Source of the DNA: Cephalotrichum gorgonifer
Taxonomy: Eukaryota > Ascomycota > Sordariomycetes > Microascales > Microascaceae
Direction of reading: 5' to 3'
Assembly (NCBI GenBank): GCA_900312665.1
Contig: ONZQ02000015.1
Span: forward strand, 806,001 to 870,000
DNA length: 64,000 bases
Shown here: piece by piece, positions 34,426 through 45,749 of the stretch
How the letters are laid out: each line of letters opens with the position of its first letter
How positions within the stretch are numbered: the first letter of the stretch is position 1
Made by a program: the position numbers and the translations under genes
The notes under the pieces: model-generated
The model's database searches: none
The model's input: the letters and a program-made list of their open reading frames with translations, nothing else
Told to the model about the DNA's origin: nothing

Positions 34426-35901
34426 CTAGAAGATACTACCCTCTTCTTCTCGCCACTTGAAGAAATCCTCCCTTGTCAAGATCGGCTTCGGATAGACGAC
34501 CTCTATCCCCGCACCCTTGACCTCATCTGCAACCCTGTCGATATGATCCCAGGGGTATATCGCTGGCAAATTGTCGGACCACCCGCAGTTATCAACCCCG
34601 TAGAAGTCAACGTAGATCAGGCTCAGCGGCAGCCCCGCTCCGACTGCCGCGCGGGCGAACAAACGCAGCCACGCCGCCTGCGGCTCCTTAAACTCGTGCA
34701 AGGGCCCATATCCTCGTTCCTCCTCGACCGGGAAGTTCCATGTGAATTTGCGAAGGCGTGGTGCGAGGAGCCTCTCTCCATTCATGAAGAAATCGCTCCG
34801 CGTGGTCCAGGACGAGAGCGTCAGCTCCTCGAGGTTCTCGAACCCCGTCAGGTCAAAATCCTCGAGCCCCTTGATCGGGAGATATCCGATGCTGAGGTGG
34901 CGGAGGGTGCTCTTGTGCGGGGCAAGGGCCGATGCCACCACCGACAAGCTCAGGCACGGATTGTGACGGTGCCGGAAGAGGTTTCCGAGCGTGAAAAATT
35001 CCAGACGGATCGGCCATGCAAGGAAGCGATGGAGGTCCTCGGCGGACCCTGTGAATATGCTAAGCTCCAAGGTCTTGATAGAGCTCGAACACTTTTTTTC
35101 CCCATAAGGACCGCCATTCATGTATATATTAGCCAGCTAAACCTAAAAAAATGGTATAAGGGGTGACGAGGCTAGCGAACTTACACGCAAGGAGTTCGAG
35201 TCTTCCAGCTGACAGCTTCCGGGGTAGTAGGAAAATTTGTGGAGGTGGCGCAGCGGACTCAGTGCCTCGCACACGAGTCCCAGATCCGGGCATTCATTCC
35301 CCGTGAAGAGAGTGAGGTCCTCTAGCTTCGCCATGTGGCGCGCTGCGGCGCGCACGAGCGACAGGTCTCCCTCTGTACCCTGATATGGGAAGAAGAGTGT
35401 CAGGGACCTCATCTCCGTGAGCAATCCTACCAGGTCCACAAGAGTGTTTACCACAGTCGGATTGTCAGAGTGCTCCGCCCTGACAGTAATTTGCAGCATC
35501 CGGGTGTGCTGGCGGAGGACGGGGGTCTCTGTTAACGTGCGTTGTAGGTTCTGGAGCGCGCCGAGAGACAGGACTGGCCTGTGTGTCTCATCCGCGCTTG
35601 AGACACAGATGTCGAGGTCGTCGTACATGAGCGGGGTCACGAGGCGATGAAAGCGGCGGCAGACAAGCGAAGGGGAAACGAAAAAGAGGTGCTTGTCGGA
35701 GGGTCTATCCTGTTCCCAAGGATCTAGGGTCGGGGGTTCCCAGGTTGTTGCGAGTTTGACGATGCGAAGCAGGAGCTCGTCGGGCAGCCGGAAGATGCCC
35801 CTTTCCGCGGGGGGCGGAGGTGGTGGAGTAATGATGATGAGCTGATTGGACTTGGACCGGCCGAGCCGCTTCTGGCCGTCCGGGAACCAGAGTCGCTCCA
35901 T
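34426..35901 (-). CDS. F-box domain protein with leucine-rich C-terminal part
   Basis: Exons 35185-35901 and 34426-35136 give 475 residues. After a polyproline stretch, the F-box FRLPDELLLRIVKLA starts near residue 37 and continues to VCRRFHRLVTPLMYDDL. The rest contains irregular leucine-rich segments (MRSLTLFF, MAKLEDLTLF, IKTLELSIF, LRHLSIGYL, NLEELTLSSW), a layout usual for fungal F-box/LRR-like proteins. F-box proteins bind Skp1 and bring a substrate to an SCF ubiquitin ligase; the target here is unknown. The intron acceptor TTTAG before LANIYMNG was chosen because it alone gives an open, in-phase join. Confidence 0.83.
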
Positions 35902-36441
35902 ATTGACCGCTGCTTGTGCGAGAGGGAGAGCCCAAGTTCACTGGCGACGCTCGCTCTGCAATTAGACCCTCACGCATCATGTGACCCTCAAGGTGCCGCG
36001 TTGCCATCCCTTCACCTTCTTCGAAAGCGATTGATTGGTCACCTAGACGAAAATTGGGCTGGTCCGAGCAGAATGTTCTGCCCAGACAATTCTACAGGGG
36101 TGTTTGATTTGGGTTATGTAAGGAGCTGAATCCAATGATCGGGGCCATATTTAGTTACACCGAGAGTCTGACTCTCCGTTTAGGACGAGCTCGACATGAA
36201 GAGAGAGGACGTGTGTGTGTGTTCGAGTGGAATCGGAAGCCGAAGAACTCGGGGCCGTGGAGGAACGTTAAGTTCTGCCTTGGAAGAGCACCGCGCGAGG
36301 CGGAATCTGGACGATTTTTAATTGCTATACAAGCACTGGTAGCCATTTGCATCCTGTTGCGAGCTTTGTTCGATTCCAGGATTCCATATCTCCGAACTTC
36401 CACACAATTCCACCGGCAATCCTCGCTGCAGGCTAGTCGAG
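35902..36441. other. Intergenic
   Basis: Promoter of the F-box gene and downstream region of the NmrA-like gene. No gene seen; a short GT run near 36211. Confidence 0.4.
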
Positions 36442-37478
36442 CTATATCCACTGCGCTGCAATGCCCCGGAGCCCGTCAACCAACTCCACCTTACCCCTGA
36501 CCGTATCCTCCCCATACCCATACTCTCTCTCCAAAATCGCCCCTGGAAGCTGCGCGGTTATGAGCTCGACAAAATCGCTAACGTACTTCTCCGGCATCCC
36601 CTTGTCAAAGTACTCCGCCAGCCCCTCCGGCGGTATGATGACCAACTCCCCCTTCTTCCCGGTGACTTCTTCCATTGCATCCTGGATATCGAGAGTGCTA
36701 TACAGCCGGGGACCGAAGATCTTGGCGGATTTCAGGCTTGGCTTGTTGGCGGACTCATCGAGAAGTGCCTTCGCGCAGTACTCTGCTACATCGAGGATGC
36801 TCACCTGCGAAAGATTTAACATTCCTACTTCTTAACGTTTTCTCGGGTCAGAATAAGTGGTACGTACCAGGGGCATCTTAAAATCCGGCGGCGAAAATGT
36901 CGACTCGAGACTCGAGCCCTGCTGCACTGCCTTCAGAGCCCGCGTCCAGTTCTCAATGTAGTTGCAAGGCTTCACGATGACCACCTCGGGCGCCGCCGTC
37001 TCAAGTATGCGATCCGAGATATGATTTAGTCGAAGAACGCCCTACGTCACCACACCCAGTTAGCCAGTCACACACATATATGGGTCTCGGGACGTTTTTC
37101 AACACCTACAATGCCGCTATCATGATGGGCGCCCACTGCCGAGTGTAGAATTAGCCTCTTGACACTCGGCGCCCTCCGTATGGCATCAGCCACGCCGTTG
37201 GCAGCCTGTGTGGCGAATTCTGCCGTGTCCTTCCCATCAAACGTCGGCGGCGGGATATAGAAGATGGCGTCCGACCCCGAAAAATCAAAGGGGGAACCAG
37301 CGCCCACGTCGCCCTTGACAGCCTCAAACCTCGGGTGCTTTGTAAACTCCTCCGGCACCTTCGACGGGTCCCGATATATGGCCCGGACGAATGGGTTCTT
37401 TTCAGACGCCAAGAGAAGGCGGATCGTTGCCTTGCCTGCCACGGTGGAGGCGGGGAGGACGGTAATGTGAGAGGGCAT
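36442..37478 (-). CDS. NmrA-like NAD(P)-binding family protein, degenerate cofactor loop
   Basis: Exons 37110-37478, 36868-37041 and 36442-36804 give 301 residues. The fold is that of NmrA/atypical SDR proteins: an N-terminal Rossmann strand, VRAIYRDPSKVPEEF, GSDAIFYIPPP, a KRLILHSAVGAHHD segment where NmrA-like enzymes have their active-site region, then IVKPCNYIENW and a C-terminal VSILDVAEYCAKALL/KKGELVIIP block. The Gly-rich cofactor loop, normally GxxGxxG, reads LPASTVAGKA, keeping only the last Gly. It may bind the nucleotide poorly or act as a regulator, as NmrA itself does. An alternative is a divergent reductase. Confidence 0.82.
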
Positions 37479-38568
37479 TTTGAATCGGCGCTGAGCTCGT
37501 GTTCTTGCGATGTGTGATGTTGGCTTACAACATTCGAACTATGCGGCGAGCAAGCTATTCTTATTTATATCCATACTTACGAGCATACCTACATGTACCT
37601 TCCATCTATACAACGGCCGTCTAACTAACACAGCCCCTTCCGCAGGAAGGAGGGAGACGGCTTAGAAATCGCAAGGTGATTATCAACTGGACCCCTTGGC
37701 GACCCCGTACAATTCGTCCGGAGTGAATGAGGCTAGGACAAAAGAGGCAATATCATGTTGCATGTGTTCTCTGAAACTCGTGGTTCACGCTCCTAAGCTG
37801 ACCAATAAACCTACCAGAAGGCCCACCTTCGGGGTCCGCGGGTCCGAGGCCGCAAGCAGTCCTCCATCTACAGAGTAGTTACAGTGATCTCTCTGAGCGC
37901 TGAGATTCCTCCACTCCCAGAGCTGGCACGTTATTGTAATAGGCTCATATATCGTCTGCAAGTAGCATTATATAGACTTATAAAATTGGAAAAGGAACCC
38001 TCAATGGCCAGACTCACTTGATAAAGCAATATTGCGGTAGCCGGCCAACTAAACTACCGCCATGCAAGATACACATCTGAAATAAAAAAAAAAAAACCAT
38101 CCTAAAACACTCCCTGAATCCTTTCCAATTGTGAAATTTGTCAAAAAATAACACTATAATTCCAAGGGTCAGTTATCTGCCCACGAAACACTTCTGGTTG
38201 ATCCAGAGCTATCACTTCCGTCTGGAACTCTTTGGAGGATGGACCTCCCTGGATATGGGATATCGCATTCGTGAGGTATATTGTAGATCGGAATATCTCG
38301 TCAGAAATGCGCGAAATCCTGAGTCCGACCATTCAATACTACTTGCTATTAGCTTAACCAACTGATTAGATAATGGCAGCCGCCTGCAGTTTCTTCATCG
38401 CACTCGTGCCATTATATCAATCTCTCATCTTGGAACCTTATATATCACTAGACTTCGCGTTACGGATCTCAACTAGCGTGATCTACTACATTTAGTTATC
38501 GTCTATTAGATGACTTGGGCCTAGAAAACCAGTGGCAGGCTCTGGGTCCAGCACATTGTCTACATATA
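37479..38568. other. Intergenic
   Basis: About 1.1 kb. A poly(A) run of about 14 bases lies near 38082. No gene, transposon end or structured repeat recognised. Confidence 0.4.
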
Positions 38569-39504
38569 CTACGAGTCCCCCCCGTCGCGCCGACCCTCAT
38601 GCTGCCTAGATTGTTGCCCCGTGACAGTCTGAGTAAAGATATGCCCAGCATGCGAGACTCCCGAGCCACCAATCTTGATCCGCTCAAACGTCATCGGCTC
38701 GGACTTCACGACTTCTACGTTCTCGTACGTATTCCCCATCCTGTGGAAGCCGTCCTTGTTCATGCTGATCTCGATATCACGGAACACATGACCCTCAGCC
38801 TTCACCCTCTCCTTAATAGCCAAGTCGAGTAGCTTATCCGTCTTGCGGGTGGCCAAGATCTTCGCCAGGACCGGAATACTCTCCACCTCGACTTCTTTAA
38901 CTTCCTCCTTAGCCAGGCCCTGCTGCTTCTCGTCCAAATTCGGAAACAGCTCGGTGATCTTGTCCACCAGCCGCGTGATGTTCTCAATGAGCATCTCAAA
39001 ATGCGACTTCGTATACAACGCCCATTTCACCTTCTTCCTCAACGTAGTCCCCTTCTGTCTCGCCTTGGTGACCTTGCGCATCGAAAACACCAGCTTACGC
39101 ACCGGCGGCTGCGCGTTGCCGAGCTGCTGGTCCTGATCGGGGACGAGCAAGACGTCCGGATCCTCGTCTTCCATCTCCAGCGCGTACTCGTCCGAGGTCT
39201 TCTTGGCGGCCTCGAACTTGTCGTGGAGCAGGCCGATCCATCTTATCGCCTTCTTGATCTCGGGCTCAGTCCACGCGGAGCCTCCCCGCTTGTACAGGGC
39301 GTCTGGGTCAAAGGGCTCGTCGAAGAGACCCATCACCTTGCCCCAGCGGGTGAATTGCAGCTGGGTGGCCTCGAGCTGCGCGAGGCAGAAGCCGAAGTCG
39401 TCGCCGAAGTGGCGGGCGAGTTGGATGTATTCGAAGCAGTCCATGCATGACTTGAAGACGCCGGGAATGCTAGCGATTGCGCTGGTGAAGCCGATGGGTT
39501 CCAT
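38569..39504 (-). CDS. HeLo-domain cell-death executor with two HET-s-like amyloid motifs
   Basis: A single exon of 311 residues. Residues 1 to about 225 form a HeLo (prion-inhibition and propagation) domain: a hydrophobic N-terminal helix GFTSAIASIPGVFKSC, then CFEYIQLARHFGDDF and LEATQLQFTRWG, all typical. HeLo domains of HET-S turn into membrane-disrupting toxins when the C-terminal prion region converts to a beta-solenoid. Here the C-terminus carries two short related blocks: 241-263, with FRDIEI and RMGNTYENV, and 273-294, with FERIKI and HAGHIFTQTV. The spacing and the [hydrophobic]-G-[N/H]-x-[aromatic] core resemble HET-s-related amyloid motifs. The gene is divergent to a NACHT-WD40 receptor carrying a third such block. 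HeLo identity is firm; amyloid behaviour is inferred. Confidence 0.88.
   Translation of the reverse strand: MEPIGFTSAIASIPGVFKSCMDCFEYIQLARHFGDDFGFCLAQLEATQLQFTRWGKVMGLFDEPFDPDALYKRGGSAWTEPEIKKAIRWIGLLHDKFEAAKKTSDEYALEMEDEDPDVLLVPDQDQQLGNAQPPVRKLVFSMRKVTKARQKGTTLRKKVKWALYTKSHFEMLIENITRLVDKITELFPNLDEKQQGLAKEEVKEVEVESIPVLAKILATRKTDKLLDLAIKERVKAEGHVFRDIEISMNKDGFHRMGNTYENVEVVKSEPMTFERIKIGGSGVSHAGHIFTQTVTGQQSRQHEGRRDGGDS
38623..38784 (-). other. Two-repeat putative amyloid (prion-forming) region
   Basis: Encodes residues 241-294. R1 is at 38716-38784 and R2 at 38623-38688. Both begin F-x-x-I-x-I and end in G-[N/H]-x-[Y/F] followed by polar residues and Val. The separating linker is short (about nine residues). 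Confidence 0.6.
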
Positions 39505-40286
39505 ATTGGTTGGAGTATATGAAGGGGAGAGCTGATATTGTGTTGGAGGTTGTCAGGGGCGGGGCAGGCGAGGCGGGGCAGGTTGAGTAAGAATTGGGAT
39601 ACTTGAGGTAGCGACGACGAGAGAGACGAACCGAACCCAACCCTCCTTATATTTAGATGTATGGTGCTTGTCTCTCTGAAGTTGGGCGGGAGATATGGAT
39701 GTTGTGTTGAATGGTTCAAACTGATGTCCCGGCTCAGCCAAGTTGGTCCAACCCCGCTGCTATGAGAACGGAGTACCCTTCGACTTTACTTCGCTTCCAA
39801 TTTGAGCGGCTCTTCAGCTCTCAGTCAGCGCTAAGCGCCGTGGCATTCCGTGTCCATGTCTGTCATAGTTATCAAACCCCGCTTCTTCGCGCCCTCCAAT
39901 CCCCGCTTGGGATCATCACGTGCGCTACGAAACAAACGAAGCGACTGGTTGGTGAGGAGGTCCTGTCCTTGGCGCATTTACTCGTAGAGGCATTAATTGT
40001 CCCTCAGCCGCAGCCTGGGTCGGTTTCTTGTCCCGATTCCAGTGGCTCTCTTGACCGACCTTTGCTGTTTGTCGGTGGATGAGGGAGAGACAAAAGACTC
40101 ATCCCATGCTCGCATCGCCACGAACGAACACACGGCGAAGACGGATTCTTTAGGCGATTATATTTTTTTCTTTGATTTCTATCTTATTTTACTAACCCGG
40201 ATAAGTTTTGGGCGGCTAATGAGGGTTCTTTTCTTTTCCTTCCATTCTTCTCAAGTTTCATCGCCGGATAGTGAAAGAAAGATCCG
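39505..40286. promoter_or_regulatory. Shared divergent promoter of HeLo and NACHT-WD40 genes
   Basis: 782 bp between two start codons facing apart, so both genes should be driven from here and may be co-regulated. No gene is supported inside. No single regulator site was recognised. Confidence 0.5.
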
Positions 40287-43200
40287 ATGACAACTCCGCC
40301 ACCAGACCTTGGCGTACGCCAAGGAGGGTCCATCACTGTACACGATCCCGTAGTCTCGGACCAAGCTCACCTCCACATCGGGCACACCTTCAACAACATC
40401 ACCCAGGAGAGAGACCGCCTTCTCGAGCACCTACGGGCCACAGACCCCACAGACGACAAGAGGCGAATCGAGCGCACGGCAGGCGGCGTCCTTCGAGAAT
40501 CATACAGCTGGGTTCTACGCAACGACGACTTCCTTACATGGCGCGACGGCGGCACGGAAAGTTCCGTCCTTTGGGTGAGCGGCAACCCGGGCAAGGGGAA
40601 AACCATGCTTCTATGCGGCGCCATCGATGAGCTCCAAAAGTCCGTTACTACTCCTATGAATCTATCCTTCTTCTTCTGCCAGGCTGCCGATGAGCGCATC
40701 AACACGGCCACGTCGGTCCTAAGAGGGCTCGCCTACCTCCTGGCTACTCAGCAGGAGTCGCTCGAGTCTCATATCCGGAAGAAGTACGACAAGGCGGGAC
40801 GGCCACTCTTCGAGGACCCGAATGCCTGGGATGCCTTGTCCGACATACTCGCCAGCATGCTCAAGGACCCGGCCCTGAAGAAGACGTATCTAGTCATTGA
40901 CGCTCTCGATGAATGTCGGCCGAACGATCTGCCATGCCTCTTGGAATTCATCATGCAAAATTCGTCGTCTCCCCTCGTCAAATGGGTTATATCGAGCCGC
41001 AACGACCCTTCCATAGAACGGACGCTGGCTGCCCACCCGACCCTGACGAGGCTGAGCCTCGAGCGCAACGCGGAGAATGTTTCCAAGGCTGTCGACTACT
41101 ACATCGAGAATCGCGTGTCCGAGCTGTTCTCGGGACGAGAAGACCCGGAGCTCCAGGGGGGAATCCACGCAGCGATGCGAGAACAGGCGCAGGGCACGTT
41201 TCTCTGGGTGGCCATCGTGGTAAAGGAGCTCGCCAAGGTCAACGAATGGGACATGGTGTCCGTCATCAAGGAGACGCCCAGGGACCTGGATGAACTGTAC
41301 GGTCGGATGATGCGGCAAATCCAGCTGCTCCAGAAACGAGACCCTGAATATTGTCGGCTCACGCTGAGAACAGTTGTCACGGCCTTTCGCCCGCTTCGCA
41401 TTGACGAGCTAGGCGTCCTATCGGGCCTCCCCAAGGCAATATCGGAGCGGCCGAAGTACGTCGAGAAGATTGTAAAGTTGTGCCGTTGTTTCGTCACGAT
41501 TGAGGGCGGGCTGGTTTATATCGTTCACCAGTCCGCAAAAACGTTTCTCCTCAAGGCACTTTTCGACACCGGGGGGCAGGAAGAACAAGATGATGATGCG
41601 GGGCCCGGGGGAGAAAGTTTGGCGGTCGCGTCGACGGGCGGGATAAGAGCGCAACATCGTGCGATGCTCTCGAGATCACTCGATGCCATGTCCAGCACGC
41701 TCCGGCGCGACATGTACGACCTGCGCACTCCTGGATACCCCATTGATCAGGTCAAAACACCTGAGACGGACCCATTGGCATCGGTAAGTTACTCTTGCCT
41801 CCACTGGGTTAAGCATCTGGTGGATTCTGGCAGCACGGCGGACGGAGACCTCCGAGATGTCGACGAGTTTCTTCAAAACAGTTACATCTACTGGCTCGAG
41901 GCGCTTAGTCTCCTCAAGGGCATGCCGGAGGGGATAACATCCCTCGTGGAACTGGATCTCTTTCTCCAGGATAGATTAGCATCTCGTTCACGCGTAGGGG
42001 AGAAGGAAAACAAAAATGAATGAATATTAAAACGTCCGCGTAGGTACGATTACCCCAGCTAGCGAAGCTGGTTCGAGATGCGCGGCGGTTCATACAGTAC
42101 CATAAATCGACTATTGAGACCTCGCCGCTTCAAGTATACGCCTCTGCTCTCATCTTCAGCCCGACCGGGAGCATCGTTAAACGCCTATTCGACCATGAGT
42201 CGCCGGACTGGGTCAACGTTAGGCCGAGGCTGGAGAAGAACTGGAAGCTATGCTCCCAGACCATCCAGGTTCACGATGGCGATATCATCTCGCTAGAGAT
42301 CTCACCCGATGGCCACGCTCTCGCGTCGTTTGATGATCAGACCATCAAGATATGGAACCCGATAACGGGGTCGCTCATACAGGCTCTCAGGGGGCATATA
42401 TTCCATGTCAAGACGACTGCGTTCTCGCCTACGAGCCGCCAACTGATGTCCATGTCTGCGCAAGAGACCAAGTTCTGGGATCTAGAGACGGGAAGGTGTA
42501 TCTGGTCCGGCCGCTCCGCCGACTCACTTGACGGAATGGCCGCATTTTTGCCCGACGGCCGATGCGCGATACTATCCGATGATAAAAATAGTGTCCAGAT
42601 TTGGGATCCGACAGCGGGAGGGTTTACAAGGACACTTGTCGTATGTACCGAGCAACGAATGGTCGAATCTATTCTAGCCTTGCCCGACAGCCGCCGGCTT
42701 GCGTGCGTCGTGTCGCCTATTTCTTTCCACTCGCCTTTCGAGGTGGAGATTTACGACCTGGAAGCAGGGGAGCATCATACCCTGCGATTCGACAAGGTCA
42801 ACTTTGCCGCATTCTCGCCTGATAGTTCCTGTCTGGCGGCGGCTTTCCATTCGACGATTGAAATTCGGAATATCGTGACGGGGGATTGCACCGCTCGGCT
42901 TGACGGCCGGATTAAGGGCGACATTCCCCCGGCAAAGCCCGTGAAGTTTTTTGCATTCACCCCTGATAGCCGCAGGGTCGTGTCGGTCTCGAATAACGTC
43001 CATTCCCGTGGGGAGGACGACGCTTCCTATGGAGGCCGCGAGCACGATCTTACGGCCTGGGATTTAACGACAGGATCATGCCTCTGGACACTTACAGGCA
43101 CTGCGCGAAGCGTTACGAATGTCTCGTTCTCCCCTGACAGCCAGTGGGTTGCTTTCGCTCAGGACTATATGAGCGTCGTGGTTTCAAAGTTGGAGGGCGA

Positions 43201-44788
43201 CTTCAACAAGGTACTCAAGGGTCATATAAATATGGTCAAGCTAGCTGTATTCTCACCCAATGGCCGCTGGCTTGCGTCTGCTTCCACGGATGCAACGATC
43301 AAGCTCTGGGATACGGGATCCTGGACGTGCGCTCATACCCTGTTTGGCCATACTGGACCGATCAACACCATCAGATTCTCACACGATAGTCGCCACCTCG
43401 CGTCAGCGTCTTCTGATACCACGATAAGAGTGTGGGACATGCAGGCAATAGAGGAGTCAGCGGCCGAGAGCGCTTCTGAGACTATGCCTGGAAACGGTGG
43501 TGCAAGCTGGGTCAACTCGCTTACATTCTCGCCCAATGGCCATCAGATTATGTCGGCGTTCGGGATCACCGTCAATATCTGGGAACCACGAGTGGACAAC
43601 AACATTACGAAGCTCCGCGGACATACGTCTTGGGTGAACTCGGCCAAATACTCTCCTACTGGCCGCCGTCTGGCATCTGCGTCTGATGATAATACCGTCC
43701 GCATGTGGGATCCAGTCGCGGCATCCTGCGTATCGACCCTCACGGGCCATTCGTCTTGGGTTACCTGTATAGCGTTCTCGCCTGATGGCTGTCGGCTTGT
43801 ATCGGGATCGGATGACAACACAGCCAGGGTCTGGGATCTAGCTAACGAGTCATGTCCTCGGATTCTACAAGGGCATACTTTGGGCATCAACTCGGTGACG
43901 TTCTCGCCTGATGGCAACCGTGTAGCATCTGCATCTTCCGACCATACAGTGAGGCTATGGGATCCCGAGACGGGAGAATCCATCAAGATACTTGAGGGCC
44001 ACACTTCCCCGGTTGGGTTCGTTACTTTTTCACCTAATGGTCAATGGCTCGTGTCAACATCTCATGGGACGGCGAAGATATGGCATCCGGCAACGGGAAA
44101 ATGTGCCCTGACGCTAGAACACCACAACTCCAGTTTTATCGCATTTTCATCCAGTGGCCACCGGCTCGCGACCTTGACGGACCATGGCATGGAAATATGG
44201 GATTTGACGGCAATGGAACGGACTTGTGTTCTAAATGCCGATGGTGCCTCCAGGGCGACATTAGCCGTGTTCTCGCCTGACAATAAGTCGCTTGCGTCGC
44301 TACACGCCCCAGGGACGGTTAGGCTCTGGAATTTAGCAAAGGGATCTTGCACCTCCACGCTACATGTAGAGAAGGATATCAGCAGAGACACAATCGCATT
44401 CTCTCCCGACAGCCGCCAACTCGCGCTGGGCGTCTCCAGCGAAAGCAGCCTCGAGCTTCGAGGGGCAAGAAAGGAGCTCCGTCTCCAGGAGACGGCGAAC
44501 TTCTCCGGCGACTTTGAGCCAGTGGCCGTTCCGCGCCGACTCAACTACAAGGTTTACGGTATCGGAGTCGACTGCAGATGGGTCATGAAGAACGGGAGGG
44601 AGTTTCTCTGGCTGCCTCATGAGTATCGGCCGTCCAGCGCGGCGTCGATCTTGACGATTGACCCTTCGACGATGGCCTTCACTTCTTCCTCGGGACGGGT
44701 TATAGTGATTGGCTTTGCGGTTGATGAGGCAGAGATGCAGGAGGCAAGAGACTTATACCATGCCAATTGGCGGGATCGGGGATTTTAG
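40287..44788 (+). CDS. NACHT-WD40 STAND receptor with N-terminal amyloid motif (NWD2-like)
   Basis: Exons 40287-41993 and 42059-44788 give 1478 residues. The N-terminus holds a short beta-prone block, residues 13-39 (GSITVHD ... HLHIGHTFNNI), related to the two C-terminal blocks of the divergent HeLo protein. NACHT follows: P-loop VSGNPGKGKTMLL near residue 95, Walker B YLVIDALDEC, WVISSRND, and a winged-helix part ending VHQSAKTFLL. A linker typical of NWD proteins (WLEALSLLKG; LVRDARRFIQYHKSTIE) spans the intron. About 16 WD40 blades occupy residues 640-1320; the four central ones are canonical (GHTSWVNSAKYSPTGRRLASAS). The expected role is ligand-induced oligomerisation that templates the HeLo partner. 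Residues after 1330 are not WD-like. Confidence 0.93.
40323..40403 (+). other. N-terminal amyloid-template motif (R0)
   Basis: Encodes residues 13-39 of the receptor. IGHTFNNI corresponds to MGNTYENV and AGHIFTQTV of the HeLo protein. In known systems such an N-terminal copy seeds the executor. Confidence 0.6.
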
Positions 44789-45413
44789 GTATCTTTGTCA
44801 TTGCTCGTGTGAGGTGACTGTCGAGTTTGTTCTGAGGGTAGGCTCGAGAAGCTGCGGCGCTTGCCGCAGAAGTTGGTTCTTGACAGTATTATTGATGAGC
44901 GTCGTTTTGCGTGACAACAGCATCGTGTACATAAAAGCGCCTTATTCTTCGTCTCATCTAGCCCTCTCCTAGCCGGTGCGAGGCGAGTTCAGCTTGTCAG
45001 TGGTCGATTGCAACCATGATCTATTCTTAGACTTTATAATATGTGGCACACATGTGGATGGTTTTGTCGGTCCCGGATTGGCTCGGCGACACAAGCTGTT
45101 GTACGACCGGGCCTTTTCCAGTACGTGTACACGAGATTCCCCGTGAGGCTAAAAAGCAAGCACATGTCAGAGTCGTTTCGGGATCGCAGCTTTCGGCTTG
45201 ATGTTCTACCGGCGGAGTGACTATTCTCCGCAGATGTGCCCGTCACGAGATGCGGCGATTTTTGAAAAGATGGTACGTCCCAACTTTTGGCAGTCTACCA
45301 GCTTCTTATACGATTTCTGAACACTCTTCAGGACTTCTCACAGGAAAATCCATTCTCAAGCTTCTACCAGTCAACGAATCGCAGACTGATCATTATTTTT
45401 TTCTCTAACAACC
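44789..45413. other. Intergenic
   Basis: Between two genes on the + strand; should contain the promoter of the small secreted protein. No gene seen. Confidence 0.4.
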
Positions 45414-45749
45414 ATGTATATCCTTCACAGTAACCTCCCCGCCCTACTTCTCCCTGCCCTCCCGGCAGTCCTCGCGCAGACCTCGACCGTCATCGTCGTA
45501 CCCACCAGCCTGGTCTGGCAGGACGCCATGGAGTATTGCGGGCAGATCGGCTACACGATTTACCCCATCCCGGCGACGCCTACCGACGCGGTATACGATG
45601 TCCTGGACGCGCAAGACGATGACAGGTTCTGGATAGCGCGCCGGGCCGGGGGTACTTGTACTTGCCTGAACAAGAACTTGGACGTGGAGGGAGATAGGCT
45701 GGAGGAGGCTTCTTGTGAGGAGACTCTTCCATTCTTCTGTAAGGAGTGA
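45414..45749 (+). CDS. Small secreted C-type-lectin-like protein
   Basis: A single exon of 111 residues. A signal peptide is clear (LPALLLPALPAVLAQ, cleavage near residue 21). The mature part has the skeleton of a C-type lectin fold: WQDAMEYCGQIGY near the start, FWIARR in the middle, a CTC pair, then a Cys and LPFFCKE at the end. Cysteines are at 42, 82, 84, 101 and 109, so the two expected bridges (42-109, and 82 or 84 with 101) can form, leaving one Cys unpaired. The domain is shorter than animal versions and lacks an obvious calcium-binding EPN/QPD motif. A secreted or wall-associated protein is likely; ligand unknown. Confidence 0.7.
   Translation: MYILHSNLPALLLPALPAVLAQTSTVIVVPTSLVWQDAMEYCGQIGYTIYPIPATPTDAVYDVLDAQDDDRFWIARRAGGTCTCLNKNLDVEGDRLEEASCEETLPFFCKE

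Noticed and set aside
28877..37478. Secondary-metabolite gene cluster (P450, methyltransferase, NmrA-like)
   Set aside because: No polyketide synthase, NRPS, terpene synthase or transporter is present, and CYP505 is usually a fatty-acid enzyme.
43600..44080. Possible hypervariable high-identity WD40 repeats as in HNWD non-self receptors
   Set aside because: Adjacent blades are canonical but clearly diverged from each other, without the near-identical internal copies that define HNWD genes.
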